This document shows, piece by piece, positions 1 to 7,654 of a DNA stretch of 53,421 bases. A program made the translations under genes and the position numbers. The notes below the pieces were generated by a model. That model was given only the letters and a program-made list of their open reading frames with translations. It was not told where the DNA came from and did not search any database. The stretch lies in NCBI RefSeq assembly GCF_036421855.1, contig NZ_JAZGOK010000016.1. One strand, 5' to 3'. Each line of letters begins with the position of its first letter. The stretch's first letter is position 1. This stretch comes from Georgenia_B sunbinii (GTDB taxonomy: Bacteria > Actinomycetota > Actinomycetes > Actinomycetales > Actinomycetaceae).

Positions 1-32
1 CTCATACGAGGCCCGGGGCGCGCTGCTGACAC

Positions 33-1856
33 TTAGTCGGTCGCGTAGCTCAGCTCCGCGATCGACGGGTTGTTGCGCGGCGAGGGTGCGCTCGTCTTGC
101 CGCACGCGCTGTCGGGCAGCTGCATCCGCGAGTTCGCCGGGCCGTAGAGCCGCTGGGCCTCGAGCCACGGCTCGGCCGCCTGGCCGTCGAGCAGCAGCGG
201 GATGAGCCCGCGCTCGGCCTGGGCCAGCGGGACCATGTACCCGCGGGCGCGCTCCTGGACCCGCCAGCCGTGCGCCTCGATACGGTCCGCGACCGTCGTC
301 TGGAACCCGGGAGGGCTGTCCTCGCGAGCGCCGTGGTACTGCTCCTCGGTGAGCAGGTAGCCACAGACCTGCTCCTCCAGCACCTGGTCCGGGCCCGGGA
401 TCTCCGGGTTGGGCGGGCTCTCGCCGGGGTGCGGCGCCGGGAACGGCTCGACGGTGTAGGAGCCGCGGAAGACGATCGGCCCCTCGTTGAGTGCCTGGAG
501 CCGCTTGCCCTCTGCGGTCACCTCGGCGATCTCTTCCTGGTTCGCGCGGAAGTAGTCGAGGAACTGCTCGAAGGTGTACAGCGCGGAGTAGGTCTTGCGC
601 TTCCTGCTCTCCGGGGTCTGCGAACCGCCGTCCGCCGGCCGGGTCTCGCCACCCGAGCTGCGCGCCTCGAGGAGGACGCCGACGACGTTCTTCAGTCCCA
701 GCGTGTTGCGCAGGATCGTCTCCTGGCTCTGGCCCACCGTGCTGCCGCCCTCACAGCCGTACGGGCAGAACCACCAGCCGTCCTCCGAGCCGCGCTCGTA
801 CAGCCAGTTCTCGACGAGGTCCTTGCTCTGCAGGTGGACCGGCTCGGGAACGTTGAGGTGCCGCGAGAAGAGCACCGGCAAGTCACCGGCCCGGCTGTTG
901 CCGTACTCGTGGCCGTCGAAGGCCGCATCCGGCTGGTAGTCGCGCAGCATCTCGGTGAACCCGAAGGTCTCGGGCTGCCGGAGCAGCGAGAAGTCCCGGT
1001 TGAGGTCCTGGCCGTCGGCGTTGCCGCGCTGGTTCATCGCGCGCCCGTCGCCATTGATCGACGGCACGAGCAGCACCGTCGCGTTCGACAGGATGTCGAG
1101 GGTGCGCTCGTCCTCACCGAAGGCCAGCTGCCGCGCCATGATCAGGCACGACTCCCGCGACGACGGCTCGTTGCCGTGCACGTTGCAGTTGACCAGCGCG
1201 GTCGAGTCGGCGGCGACCTCCTCGGCGGTCGCGGGCGGGTTCGGGTACCCGATGATGAACATGTTGATCGGGCGGTCCTGCAGGGTCCGGCCGATCTCGA
1301 CGACGCGGACCCGGTCACTGAGCTCGTCGATCTGCGCCGTGTAGGCCTGCTCCTCGACGTCGGTGGTGAACCGCGCAGCCTGGGTCTGCTCCCACCCGGT
1401 GCGCAGGTTCTCCCCGGTGACGTCCGGGTCGCCCCACTGCGGCAGTGTCGTGTCGTAGACCGGGTCGGAGAACCCCTCGCCCGCGATACCCACCCGCCAG
1501 CGGAACCGGTCGCCCGGGTCGAAGTTGGCGTCGGCAAAGGCGGGGACCTCCTGGTCCACCTGCCGGTTGGGCCGCCAGATCCCGGTGATCAGCGGCTCGC
1601 CCACCGGCTCGTCGTTCGCATCGACCTCGGTACGCTCGATCTGGTACTCGTCCACCCCGGCGACCGGTTCCCACCGCAAGGTCGCGAACCCCCGCTGCTG
1701 GTCTACCGAGAGCCCGGTGACCTCTGGCAGCTCCTGGGCCAGCGACGGCGGCATCGCCACCAACGAGGCGAGGAGCGCAGCGCCGGCCGCACCTGCCACG
1801 AGCAATCGGCCTCGTCGGGCCGGGATTACTTCACGTACTCCTGATCTTTCGTGCAT
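33..1856 (-). CDS. Secreted M14-family zinc carboxypeptidase with N-terminal Fn3-like domain
   Basis: Exported metallocarboxypeptidase expected to remove C-terminal residues from peptides outside the cell. Residues 12-40 form a signal peptide (Arg-rich start, long Ala/Leu core, cleavage near SLAQ). Residues 43-130 look like a fibronectin type III-type domain. The M14 catalytic domain follows: zinc ligands His227 and Glu230 in HGNEP, third ligand His316 in DGHEYG, the substrate carboxylate-binding NRD at 286-288, and the probable catalytic Glu397 in LLEAR. The region after 400 is family-typical but without motifs I recognise. I chose the ATG at 1856 because a G-rich Shine-Dalgarno (GGGGGA) sits 8 nt upstream; an in-frame TTG at 1880 would add 8 residues. 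It lies downstream of, and on the same strand as, a secreted subtilase, so the two make a small extracellular proteolysis set. Family assignment is secure; substrate unknown. Confidence 0.93.
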   Translation of the reverse strand: MHERSGVREVIPARRGRLLVAGAAGAALLASLVAMPPSLAQELPEVTGLSVDQQRGFATLRWEPVAGVDEYQIERTEVDANDEPVGEPLITGIWRPNRQVDQEVPAFADANFDPGDRFRWRVGIAGEGFSDPVYDTTLPQWGDPDVTGENLRTGWEQTQAARFTTDVEEQAYTAQIDELSDRVRVVEIGRTLQDRPINMFIIGYPNPPATAEEVAADSTALVNCNVHGNEPSSRESCLIMARQLAFGEDERTLDILSNATVLLVPSINGDGRAMNQRGNADGQDLNRDFSLLRQPETFGFTEMLRDYQPDAAFDGHEYGNSRAGDLPVLFSRHLNVPEPVHLQSKDLVENWLYERGSEDGWWFCPYGCEGGSTVGQSQETILRNTLGLKNVVGVLLEARSSGGETRPADGGSQTPESRKRKTYSALYTFEQFLDYFRANQEEIAEVTAEGKRLQALNEGPIVFRGSYTVEPFPAPHPGESPPNPEIPGPDQVLEEQVCGYLLTEEQYHGAREDSPPGFQTTVADRIEAHGWRVQERARGYMVPLAQAERGLIPLLLDGQAAEPWLEAQRLYGPANSRMQLPDSACGKTSAPSPRNNPSIAELSYATD

Positions 1857-2150
1857 GCCTTTCGTCCCCCATCTACTCAACGTGCATGGTCAACAAAAGC
1901 GTGAGAAGAAGCAGTTCACCTCCTCTCGACCACGCGCGGGCATGACAGGACGACGCCGTCAGCACATTCTCGGACACCGGTCTCCACACCCCCATGCGGA
2001 TCTCTGAACATGTCACGGGGCATCCAGTGATGTGCAGCCAGATCTCGTCGCCACGTCGCTACGCACAATCGGCTGCTTTGCCTGCACATGAGGCCCCGTA
2101 ATACTGGACATTAACGATGCCGGCCACCGCCGTCAAGGAAATGACGACAC
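1857..2150 (-). other. Intergenic leader region upstream of the carboxypeptidase gene
   Basis: About 290 bases between the subtilase terminator and the carboxypeptidase start. The sequence is less GC-rich than the genes around it and has no plausible small ORF on either strand. It presumably carries the carboxypeptidase promoter, but I see no convincing -35/-10 pair and assign none. Confidence 0.4.
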
Positions 2151-2196
2151 CGGTCCGGGACCCCGCACCACAGATGGCGTGCAGGACCCCGGACCG
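2151..2196 (-). terminator. Putative hairpin terminator after the subtilase gene
   Basis: A perfect 9-bp inverted repeat (CGGTCCGGG at 2151-2159 and CCCGGACCG at 2188-2196) encloses a loop containing a smaller GCAC/GTGC pairing. It starts 10 bp past the subtilase stop codon on the minus strand. There is no T-run after it, as is common for actinobacterial terminators. Confidence 0.6.
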
Positions 2197-2206
2197 TTTC
2201 AGCGGG

Positions 2207-5200
2207 TCAGTTCGGGATGGACGTCTCCGACGGCGTCCGCCTCACCCCCAGCGTGTCCTTGCCGTCGCCGTTCCAGTCGCCGACGAAGACCTCGTCCCCG
2301 GCCCTGCCGAAGTGCTGGGAGAAGTCCGCGGCGCCGCCGGCGAGCGAGTTCTTCACGAAGTACTCGTTGCCGCGCCGGACGGCGAAGGTGTCGGTGCCGT
2401 TGCCGTCCCAGTCCCCCGCCAGGGTCACGTCGGCCTCACGGCCGTAGCGGAACACCCGGTCGGCGTCCCCGCCACGCATCGCGTTCTTCACGTGGTAGGT
2501 GGCGCCGCGACGGATGGCGAAGGTGTCGGTGCCGTTGCCGTCCCAGTCGCCGACCATGACGGCGTCGTCGGCCCGTCCGTAGCTGATGACGTGGTCGGCG
2601 TCCCCGCCGCGCAAGGAGTTCTTCACGTGGTACTCCGCTCCCCGGCGCACGGCCAGCGTGTCGGTGCCGTCGCCGTTCCAGTCGCCGACGAGGACGACGT
2701 CGTCGGGACGCCCGTAGGTGAACTCGCTCGTCGCGGGGCCACCGCGGGGCGCGTTGCTCACGAGGTACCGGTTGCCCCGGCGCACCGCGATGGTGTCGGT
2801 GCCGTCACCGTCCCAGTCGCCGATGAGCACCTCGTCGGTGTGCCGGCCGTACTGGAACACGCGCTCGGGCACGCCGTCCCACCCGTCGTTGAGGAAGAAC
2901 CCGTACCGCTGCGCAGGTGGGTCCACCGGCTCCGGCTCCAGCGGCGGGATCTCGCCGTCGCCGTCGCGGTCGATGGTGAAGACCTGGGTCGACCAGCTCT
3001 CCACGTGCGCAGGGTTGTCCGGGTCGCCCAGCGCACTGAGTGCGCGGACCTCGAGCACGTAGCGCCCGTCGGGCACCGGGCTGCGGCCGCCGTCCGTCGT
3101 CGAGCGGGTGCCGTCCCAGGTCCAGGCGCTGAAGTCGGCGGAGTCCCGGCCGACGTACTGCTCGTACCGTGCCACCGCCTGGTTCTGGGCGACGGCGCCC
3201 GGCTGGGCACCCGCCGGCATCGCCTCGAACACGTTGAACGTCAGCGACGCCGCCGGGTGCTCCAGGTGCAGGAGCACCGTGGGGACGTCGCCGTCGGCCA
3301 TCGTGAAGGATGCGCCGTCCCCGGCGACGTCCCAGTCGGCGCCGGCGACGCAGTCCACCTCGATGAGCCGGTCGCACTCGAGCAGCTCCACCAGGGCGGG
3401 CAGCTCCAGGTCGCCCAGGTCCGCCAGCAGCGGCAGTGCCTGGTAGTCGCCGGCGAACCCGGCAAAGGGCACGCTCAGCTGTTGGCCGTCGTCGTCCGGG
3501 GTGAGGACGATGTAGCCGCCGTACTGCGCCTGCTCCAGGCCCACCGGGGCGATCGAGACCTGGAAGCTCGCGCTCTCCCCCGCCGGCACGATGACGAGGT
3601 CGGGCATGACCACGTCGGACTCGCCGCCGAAGAACCCGGGGTTGTCCGGGTCGCCCGCGGTGGCGACGGCGTCGATCGACGACAGCTCATAGGTCACCGT
3701 GTCCTCGCCGTTGTTGGTCACCGTGAGCGTGCGGGTGACCGGGCCGGCCTCGGACTCGCCCAGCGACAGCTTGCCGGGGCTCACCGACGTCGTCGCGAGG
3801 ATCGTGTCGTCGATGTCGAGCATCCCGGCCCCCTGACGGTGGACGGGCTCGATCAGCCCCAGGTCGGGGTTCAGCGACCAGACGGCGGGGTCCGCGGAGT
3901 TGAGCAGCAGGTCGCGGACGTCGTGCGCCTCGACGTCGGGGCGGGCCTGCAGCAGCAGGGCCACCGCTCCGGCGACGTGCGGGGCCGCCATCGAGGTGCC
4001 GGAGACGGTGGCGAACTCGCCCTTCTCCAGCGGGTAGGTGGAGTAGATGTTGCCGCCGGGCGCGCCGATGTCGGGCTTGAGGCTGAGGTCCGCGCCGAGC
4101 CCGTAGGAGCTGAAGCTCGAGATCAGGCCGCCGGTCGGGTTCGGCATCGACCCCACCTCGTCGGTCCAGGTGAGCGTCGCCCCGCCGTCGAGCACCGCGG
4201 CATCGGCGGCGAGCCCGGACTCCTGGGAGAGGCCGGCGACCGGGATGGTGATCTCCTCGGCGCCCTCGACGGTCGCGCTGAACAGGCCGGGCACGTTGTT
4301 GTAGAGCAGCACGGCGGCGGCGCCGGCCTGCTGCGCGGCGAGCGACTTGGCGTAGAAGCTGGCGTCGCAGTCCGGGTGGTCGGCGTGGGCGCCGCGCTCG
4401 ACGAGCACCGCTTGGCCGGTGAGGTCGGCCTCGATGGGCACGCACACGCGGGCCTCGGCCGATCCGGGCTCCCCGAGCCGCACGAGCGGGAGCGAGCCCT
4501 CGGTGGGCGGCTCCGGTGCGCCGGTGGCGGGGATGAACGGGTGCTGCTCACCGTCAATCTCCAGGAGCGTGGCGGTCACCGAGACGTTGTCGTAGGAGGC
4601 GACGCCGATGACGTCCTCCCCCACACCGGGTGCCCCGGCCGACCAGGTGCCCTCGACGCCGCTGTTGCCGATGGAGGCGACCATGACCACGCCGGCGTCG
4701 ACGAGGTTGTCGCTCGCCACCGCCGTCGGGTATTGCGGCCAGCTGGCGAAGGCGGAGCCGATGCTCTGGTTGACGACGTCCATGCCGTCGGCCAGTGCCC
4801 GCTCCATGGCGGCGACCATGATGTCGGCCTCGGTGGAACCGTCACAGCCGAACACCCGGTACGCACCGAGCTCCACGCCCGGAGCCGCGCCGCGGACACC
4901 GCCGGCCAGCACGTCACCCTGCGCTCCGACGATGCCGGCAACGTGGGTGCCGTGGCCGTTGCAGTCGTCCGGGTCAGGGTCGGGCATCGGCACCGGCTGG
5001 TAGCCGGCGCTCTCCGGGTCGGCGTTGTAGTCGTCACCGACGAAGTCCCAGCCAGCCACCACCTTCTCGGTGGGGAAGCCCGTCTCGCCGTCGACGCCGG
5101 AACCGCCGAGGTCCGGGTGGTCGTAGTCGACGCCGGTGTCGATGACGCCGACGCGAATCCCCTCGCCGTCGAACCCGAGCTCGCTCTGGGCGACGTCCGC

Positions 5201-5716
5201 ACCGGTCATCGACAGCGCGCTGACGAGCTCCGGGACGTTGGCGGGCCGGTCGGGCGCCTGGACGGGCAGCACCGGGTAGACGGCCCGCACCTGGGGCAGG
5301 TCACTGACGATCTCGACGGCGTCCTCGTCCATCGTGGCCGACAGCCCGCTCCACAGCGTGCTGAAGGTCTGGCGGACGTCGAGCTCGGCGCCGGCGGACT
5401 GCGCCTCGGCCACGAAGTCCCGCTGCGCCTGCTGGATGGTCGCGGTGCTGCCACCCCGGGTGGTGGGCCGAGGCGCGAGCTCGACGAACCACGCGCCGGT
5501 CGGTGACGAGGCGAACTCGCTGGTCAGCTCGGTGGCGGCGGCCGGTGTCTCGACGCCGAGGTCCGCTGCGGTGCCGAGGAAGTCGACTCCGGCGTCGGTG
5601 GCGGCCGTCGCGATGGAGGACGTGAGCGCCATGATGAGCGCTCCTGCCGTCCCTACGCTGACGCCGACGCGTGCGCGCTGTTTCGCGCTGCGGGGCATGC
5701 GGCTTGGTCGTGTCAC
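2207..5716 (-). CDS. Secreted subtilisin-like (S8) serine protease with PA domain and C-terminal 45-residue repeats
   Basis: Large extracellular endoprotease. From the GTG at 5716 the protein has 1169 residues: signal peptide about 1-40, an I9-like propeptide around 74-150, and a subtilase domain with catalytic Asp193 (VIDTGVD), His255 (GHGTHVAG) and Ser575 (SGTSMAAPH). A protease-associated domain is inserted at about 420-515 between the His and Ser blocks, as in lactocepin-type proteases. Fn3-like segments follow. Residues 956-1169 are 45-residue repeats with GDWDGDGTDT-type loops, resembling FG-GAP/calcium-binding repeats. The GTG start has AAGGGGGG 5 nt upstream; a longer frame exists but lacks a ribosome site. 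The same repeat tail ends the exported glycosidase at 21141-24632, so it is probably a shared extracellular or surface-retention module. Regulation may involve the GC-palindrome just upstream. Confidence 0.95.
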   Translation of the reverse strand: MTRPSRMPRSAKQRARVGVSVGTAGALIMALTSSIATAATDAGVDFLGTAADLGVETPAAATELTSEFASSPTGAWFVELAPRPTTRGGSTATIQQAQRDFVAEAQSAGAELDVRQTFSTLWSGLSATMDEDAVEIVSDLPQVRAVYPVLPVQAPDRPANVPELVSALSMTGADVAQSELGFDGEGIRVGVIDTGVDYDHPDLGGSGVDGETGFPTEKVVAGWDFVGDDYNADPESAGYQPVPMPDPDPDDCNGHGTHVAGIVGAQGDVLAGGVRGAAPGVELGAYRVFGCDGSTEADIMVAAMERALADGMDVVNQSIGSAFASWPQYPTAVASDNLVDAGVVMVASIGNSGVEGTWSAGAPGVGEDVIGVASYDNVSVTATLLEIDGEQHPFIPATGAPEPPTEGSLPLVRLGEPGSAEARVCVPIEADLTGQAVLVERGAHADHPDCDASFYAKSLAAQQAGAAAVLLYNNVPGLFSATVEGAEEITIPVAGLSQESGLAADAAVLDGGATLTWTDEVGSMPNPTGGLISSFSSYGLGADLSLKPDIGAPGGNIYSTYPLEKGEFATVSGTSMAAPHVAGAVALLLQARPDVEAHDVRDLLLNSADPAVWSLNPDLGLIEPVHRQGAGMLDIDDTILATTSVSPGKLSLGESEAGPVTRTLTVTNNGEDTVTYELSSIDAVATAGDPDNPGFFGGESDVVMPDLVIVPAGESASFQVSIAPVGLEQAQYGGYIVLTPDDDGQQLSVPFAGFAGDYQALPLLADLGDLELPALVELLECDRLIEVDCVAGADWDVAGDGASFTMADGDVPTVLLHLEHPAASLTFNVFEAMPAGAQPGAVAQNQAVARYEQYVGRDSADFSAWTWDGTRSTTDGGRSPVPDGRYVLEVRALSALGDPDNPAHVESWSTQVFTIDRDGDGEIPPLEPEPVDPPAQRYGFFLNDGWDGVPERVFQYGRHTDEVLIGDWDGDGTDTIAVRRGNRYLVSNAPRGGPATSEFTYGRPDDVVLVGDWNGDGTDTLAVRRGAEYHVKNSLRGGDADHVISYGRADDAVMVGDWDGNGTDTFAIRRGATYHVKNAMRGGDADRVFRYGREADVTLAGDWDGNGTDTFAVRRGNEYFVKNSLAGGAADFSQHFGRAGDEVFVGDWNGDGKDTLGVRRTPSETSIPN
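2210..2851 (-). repeat. Tandem 45-residue repeats (about 4.7 units) coding the subtilase tail
   Basis: Four full 135-bp units and a truncated fifth, each encoding a Tyr/Phe-Gly-Arg opener, a GDW[DN]G[DN]G-x-DT loop, an [AG]-[VI]-RR turn and a [VK]N-x-x-x-GG closer. The units are alike at DNA level as well (recurrent cggtgccgttgccgtcccag blocks). The same period and motif recur at 21144-21782. Confidence 0.85.
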
Positions 5717-5739
5717 GTGTTCCCCCCTTGATGTCAGAC

Positions 5740-5764
5740 AGGGGGTACCCCGTTGATGCCCCCT
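5740..5764. promoter_or_regulatory. GC palindrome in the subtilase leader
   Basis: A perfect 10-bp palindrome GGGGTACCCC (5742-5751) is nested in a larger AGGGGG/CCCCCT pairing (5740-5745 with 5759-5764), about 25-50 bp upstream of the subtilase GTG. It could be an operator or an mRNA hairpin near the ribosome site. GC-rich sequence makes chance occurrence plausible. Confidence 0.3.
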
Positions 5765-5861
5765 CCAGCACCGTAGGGAAGTGAGGTGACTCACAGGGTC
5801 GACGGGCGCCGGATCAGGTCACGGAACTGTAACGATTCGGCACTGTCTACTGTTGTGCGAG

Positions 5862-7481
5862 CTACCGACGCAGCGCGAGGTACTGGTGCGCATGGGCGAT
5901 GGCCATCCCGCCCTCCCCCACCCCGGCTGCCACGCGCTTGACCGAGCCGGAGCGGACGTCGCCCACGGCGAAGATGCCCGGCTCACTCGTCTCGAGCGCG
6001 AACGGGCGGCGATCGGCGGTCCACTCCGGGGCGACGTCGGGACCGGTGCGGACGAAGCCGTTGACGTCGCGCACCACCGACGGCGGGAGCCAGTCAGTGA
6101 CGGCGTTGGCGCCGATCATCACGAACACCTCGGTGAGGGCACGGCGCGACGTACGACCGGTGGCAGCGTCGTGCACGTCGACCGCCTCGAGATCGGTGGC
6201 GCCGTGCAGACCGACGACCTCGCTGCGCGTCTCGACCGCGATGGTGCTGTTCGCGGCGATCTGGTCGATGAGGTACTGCGACATGCTCGCGGCGAGCGAG
6301 GGCCCGCGGACGAGCATCGTCACGCTCCGGGCGTGCCGGGCGAAGAAGACCGCAGCCTGACCGGCCGAGTTGCCCGCACCGACGATGCAGATGTCCCGGC
6401 CCCGGGTCAAGCCGGCATCGCTGCGGGCGGCGCCGTAGTAGACACCCTTGCCCCGGTAGTGGTCGACGCCCGGGAGGGCGAGCTTGCGCCACTCCACCCC
6501 GGTGGCGACGACGACGAGCGCGGCCCGCAGCACGTCACCGCCGTCGAGGACGACGTCGTGGCCGCCGGGTCGGACCTCGGTCACCGATCGCGTGACGACG
6601 ATCTCCGCCCCGAGGCGGCGGGCCTGCTTGAGCGCTCGGCTGGCGAGCTCGTCACCGGAGACCCCGTAGGGGAAGCCGGTGTAGTTCTCGATGCGGCTGG
6701 AGGTCCCGGCCTGACCACCGGGCGCGAGGCTCTCGACGACGATGGTGCGCAGCCCCTCGGCGGCACCGTTGACCGCGGCGGTGAGACCTGCCGGGCCCGC
6801 CCCCAGGATGACGACGTCGTACTCCGTGGCCGCGGGGTGGACGCCGAGCCCCACCGCGGTCGCGATCTCGCGCATGGTGGGGTCGACGAGCCGGCGCCCG
6901 TCGCGCAGCTCGAGCACGGGGCCGGCGGTCGGGGTCGCCTCCGGGGCGACCCGCTCGAACGGGACCTCGTTCCGGGTGAGGAACGTGGCGATCTCCCGCA
7001 CCCGGCGGTCGACTCGTGGGCCGATCAGGCGCGCCTCGGCCTCGGGCGTCGCTGCGGCCCAGTGCTGCAGGTCAGTGAGGTAGCCACGGGCGACCCCGCC
7101 GACATGTGCCGCGACCGACGGGGCCAGCGCGGCGAGGCTGTGGTACTCGCTCACGCCCAGCCGCAAGATCCGCGAGGGCTCCGTCGCACGGCCGCTGGCG
7201 GGGAACTTCGTGCTCAGAGTCATCGGCACCTCACCGAAGAGCATGCCCGGGGTGCGTACGCCGATGACCCGCTCGTCACCGTTGACGACCTTGGTGATTT
7301 CGACACGGCCCTCGATGACGACGAACAGCGAGCGCTCGTCGCCCTCGTGCGCGAAGTACTCCCCAGCCACCAGCCGGATGTCCTCGACGGCGCTGACGAC
7401 ATAGTCGAGGGTGGCCGGGGGCAGCGCGGAGAACAGCGGAACCCCGCGCAGCGCGTCCGGGGTGATCACGCCGCGAGCCAA
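5862..7481 (-). CDS. Cyclic-nucleotide-binding domain fused to a thioredoxin-reductase-like flavoprotein lacking the CxxC
   Basis: 539-residue fusion. Residues 10-125 match a CRP/FNR-type cyclic nucleotide-binding barrel (GEYFAHEGDE, LFVVIEGRVEI, MLFGEVPM) without a helix-turn-helix. Residues 153-210 resemble a degenerate glutaredoxin-like segment (ATFLTRNEVPFERV) seen in related fusions. From 221 the flavoprotein carries the FAD motif GAGPAG (227-232), the NADPH motif GAGNSAG (368-374) and the terminal GD motif in FAVGDVRSGSVKRVAAG. Where classical thioredoxin reductases have CxxC it has YYGAARSDA (348-356), so it cannot do dithiol exchange and more likely transfers electrons to another acceptor. 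Start is TTG at 7481 with GAGG about 11 nt upstream; no better in-frame start is visible. It is divergent from the STAND regulator at 7655. Confidence 0.9.
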   Translation of the reverse strand: MARGVITPDALRGVPLFSALPPATLDYVVSAVEDIRLVAGEYFAHEGDERSLFVVIEGRVEITKVVNGDERVIGVRTPGMLFGEVPMTLSTKFPASGRATEPSRILRLGVSEYHSLAALAPSVAAHVGGVARGYLTDLQHWAAATPEAEARLIGPRVDRRVREIATFLTRNEVPFERVAPEATPTAGPVLELRDGRRLVDPTMREIATAVGLGVHPAATEYDVVILGAGPAGLTAAVNGAAEGLRTIVVESLAPGGQAGTSSRIENYTGFPYGVSGDELASRALKQARRLGAEIVVTRSVTEVRPGGHDVVLDGGDVLRAALVVVATGVEWRKLALPGVDHYRGKGVYYGAARSDAGLTRGRDICIVGAGNSAGQAAVFFARHARSVTMLVRGPSLAASMSQYLIDQIAANSTIAVETRSEVVGLHGATDLEAVDVHDAATGRTSRRALTEVFVMIGANAVTDWLPPSVVRDVNGFVRTGPDVAPEWTADRRPFALETSEPGIFAVGDVRSGSVKRVAAGVGEGGMAIAHAHQYLALRR

Positions 7482-7654
7482 GCGTGGGCAGTCCTCATGT
7501 GTGGTGATCCTGGCACGGCCATGCGGTCACCGAACACGGAACGGTGCCGCGATTCTCCTCGCCCGCGTCTCAGACCTCACGCCGCCGCTGGTGCCAGCGC
7601 TACAGCACGACGCGGCTAGCATGACGCCGACCCCTGACCCCGGAGCACGCCGTC

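Noticed and set aside
2117..5506. Open frame of more than 1,100 codons on the plus strand opposite the subtilase
   Set aside because: An antisense shadow of a GC3-rich gene: Val/Arg/Gly/His-rich composition, no motifs, no ribosome site. The minus-strand frame holds the protease triad.
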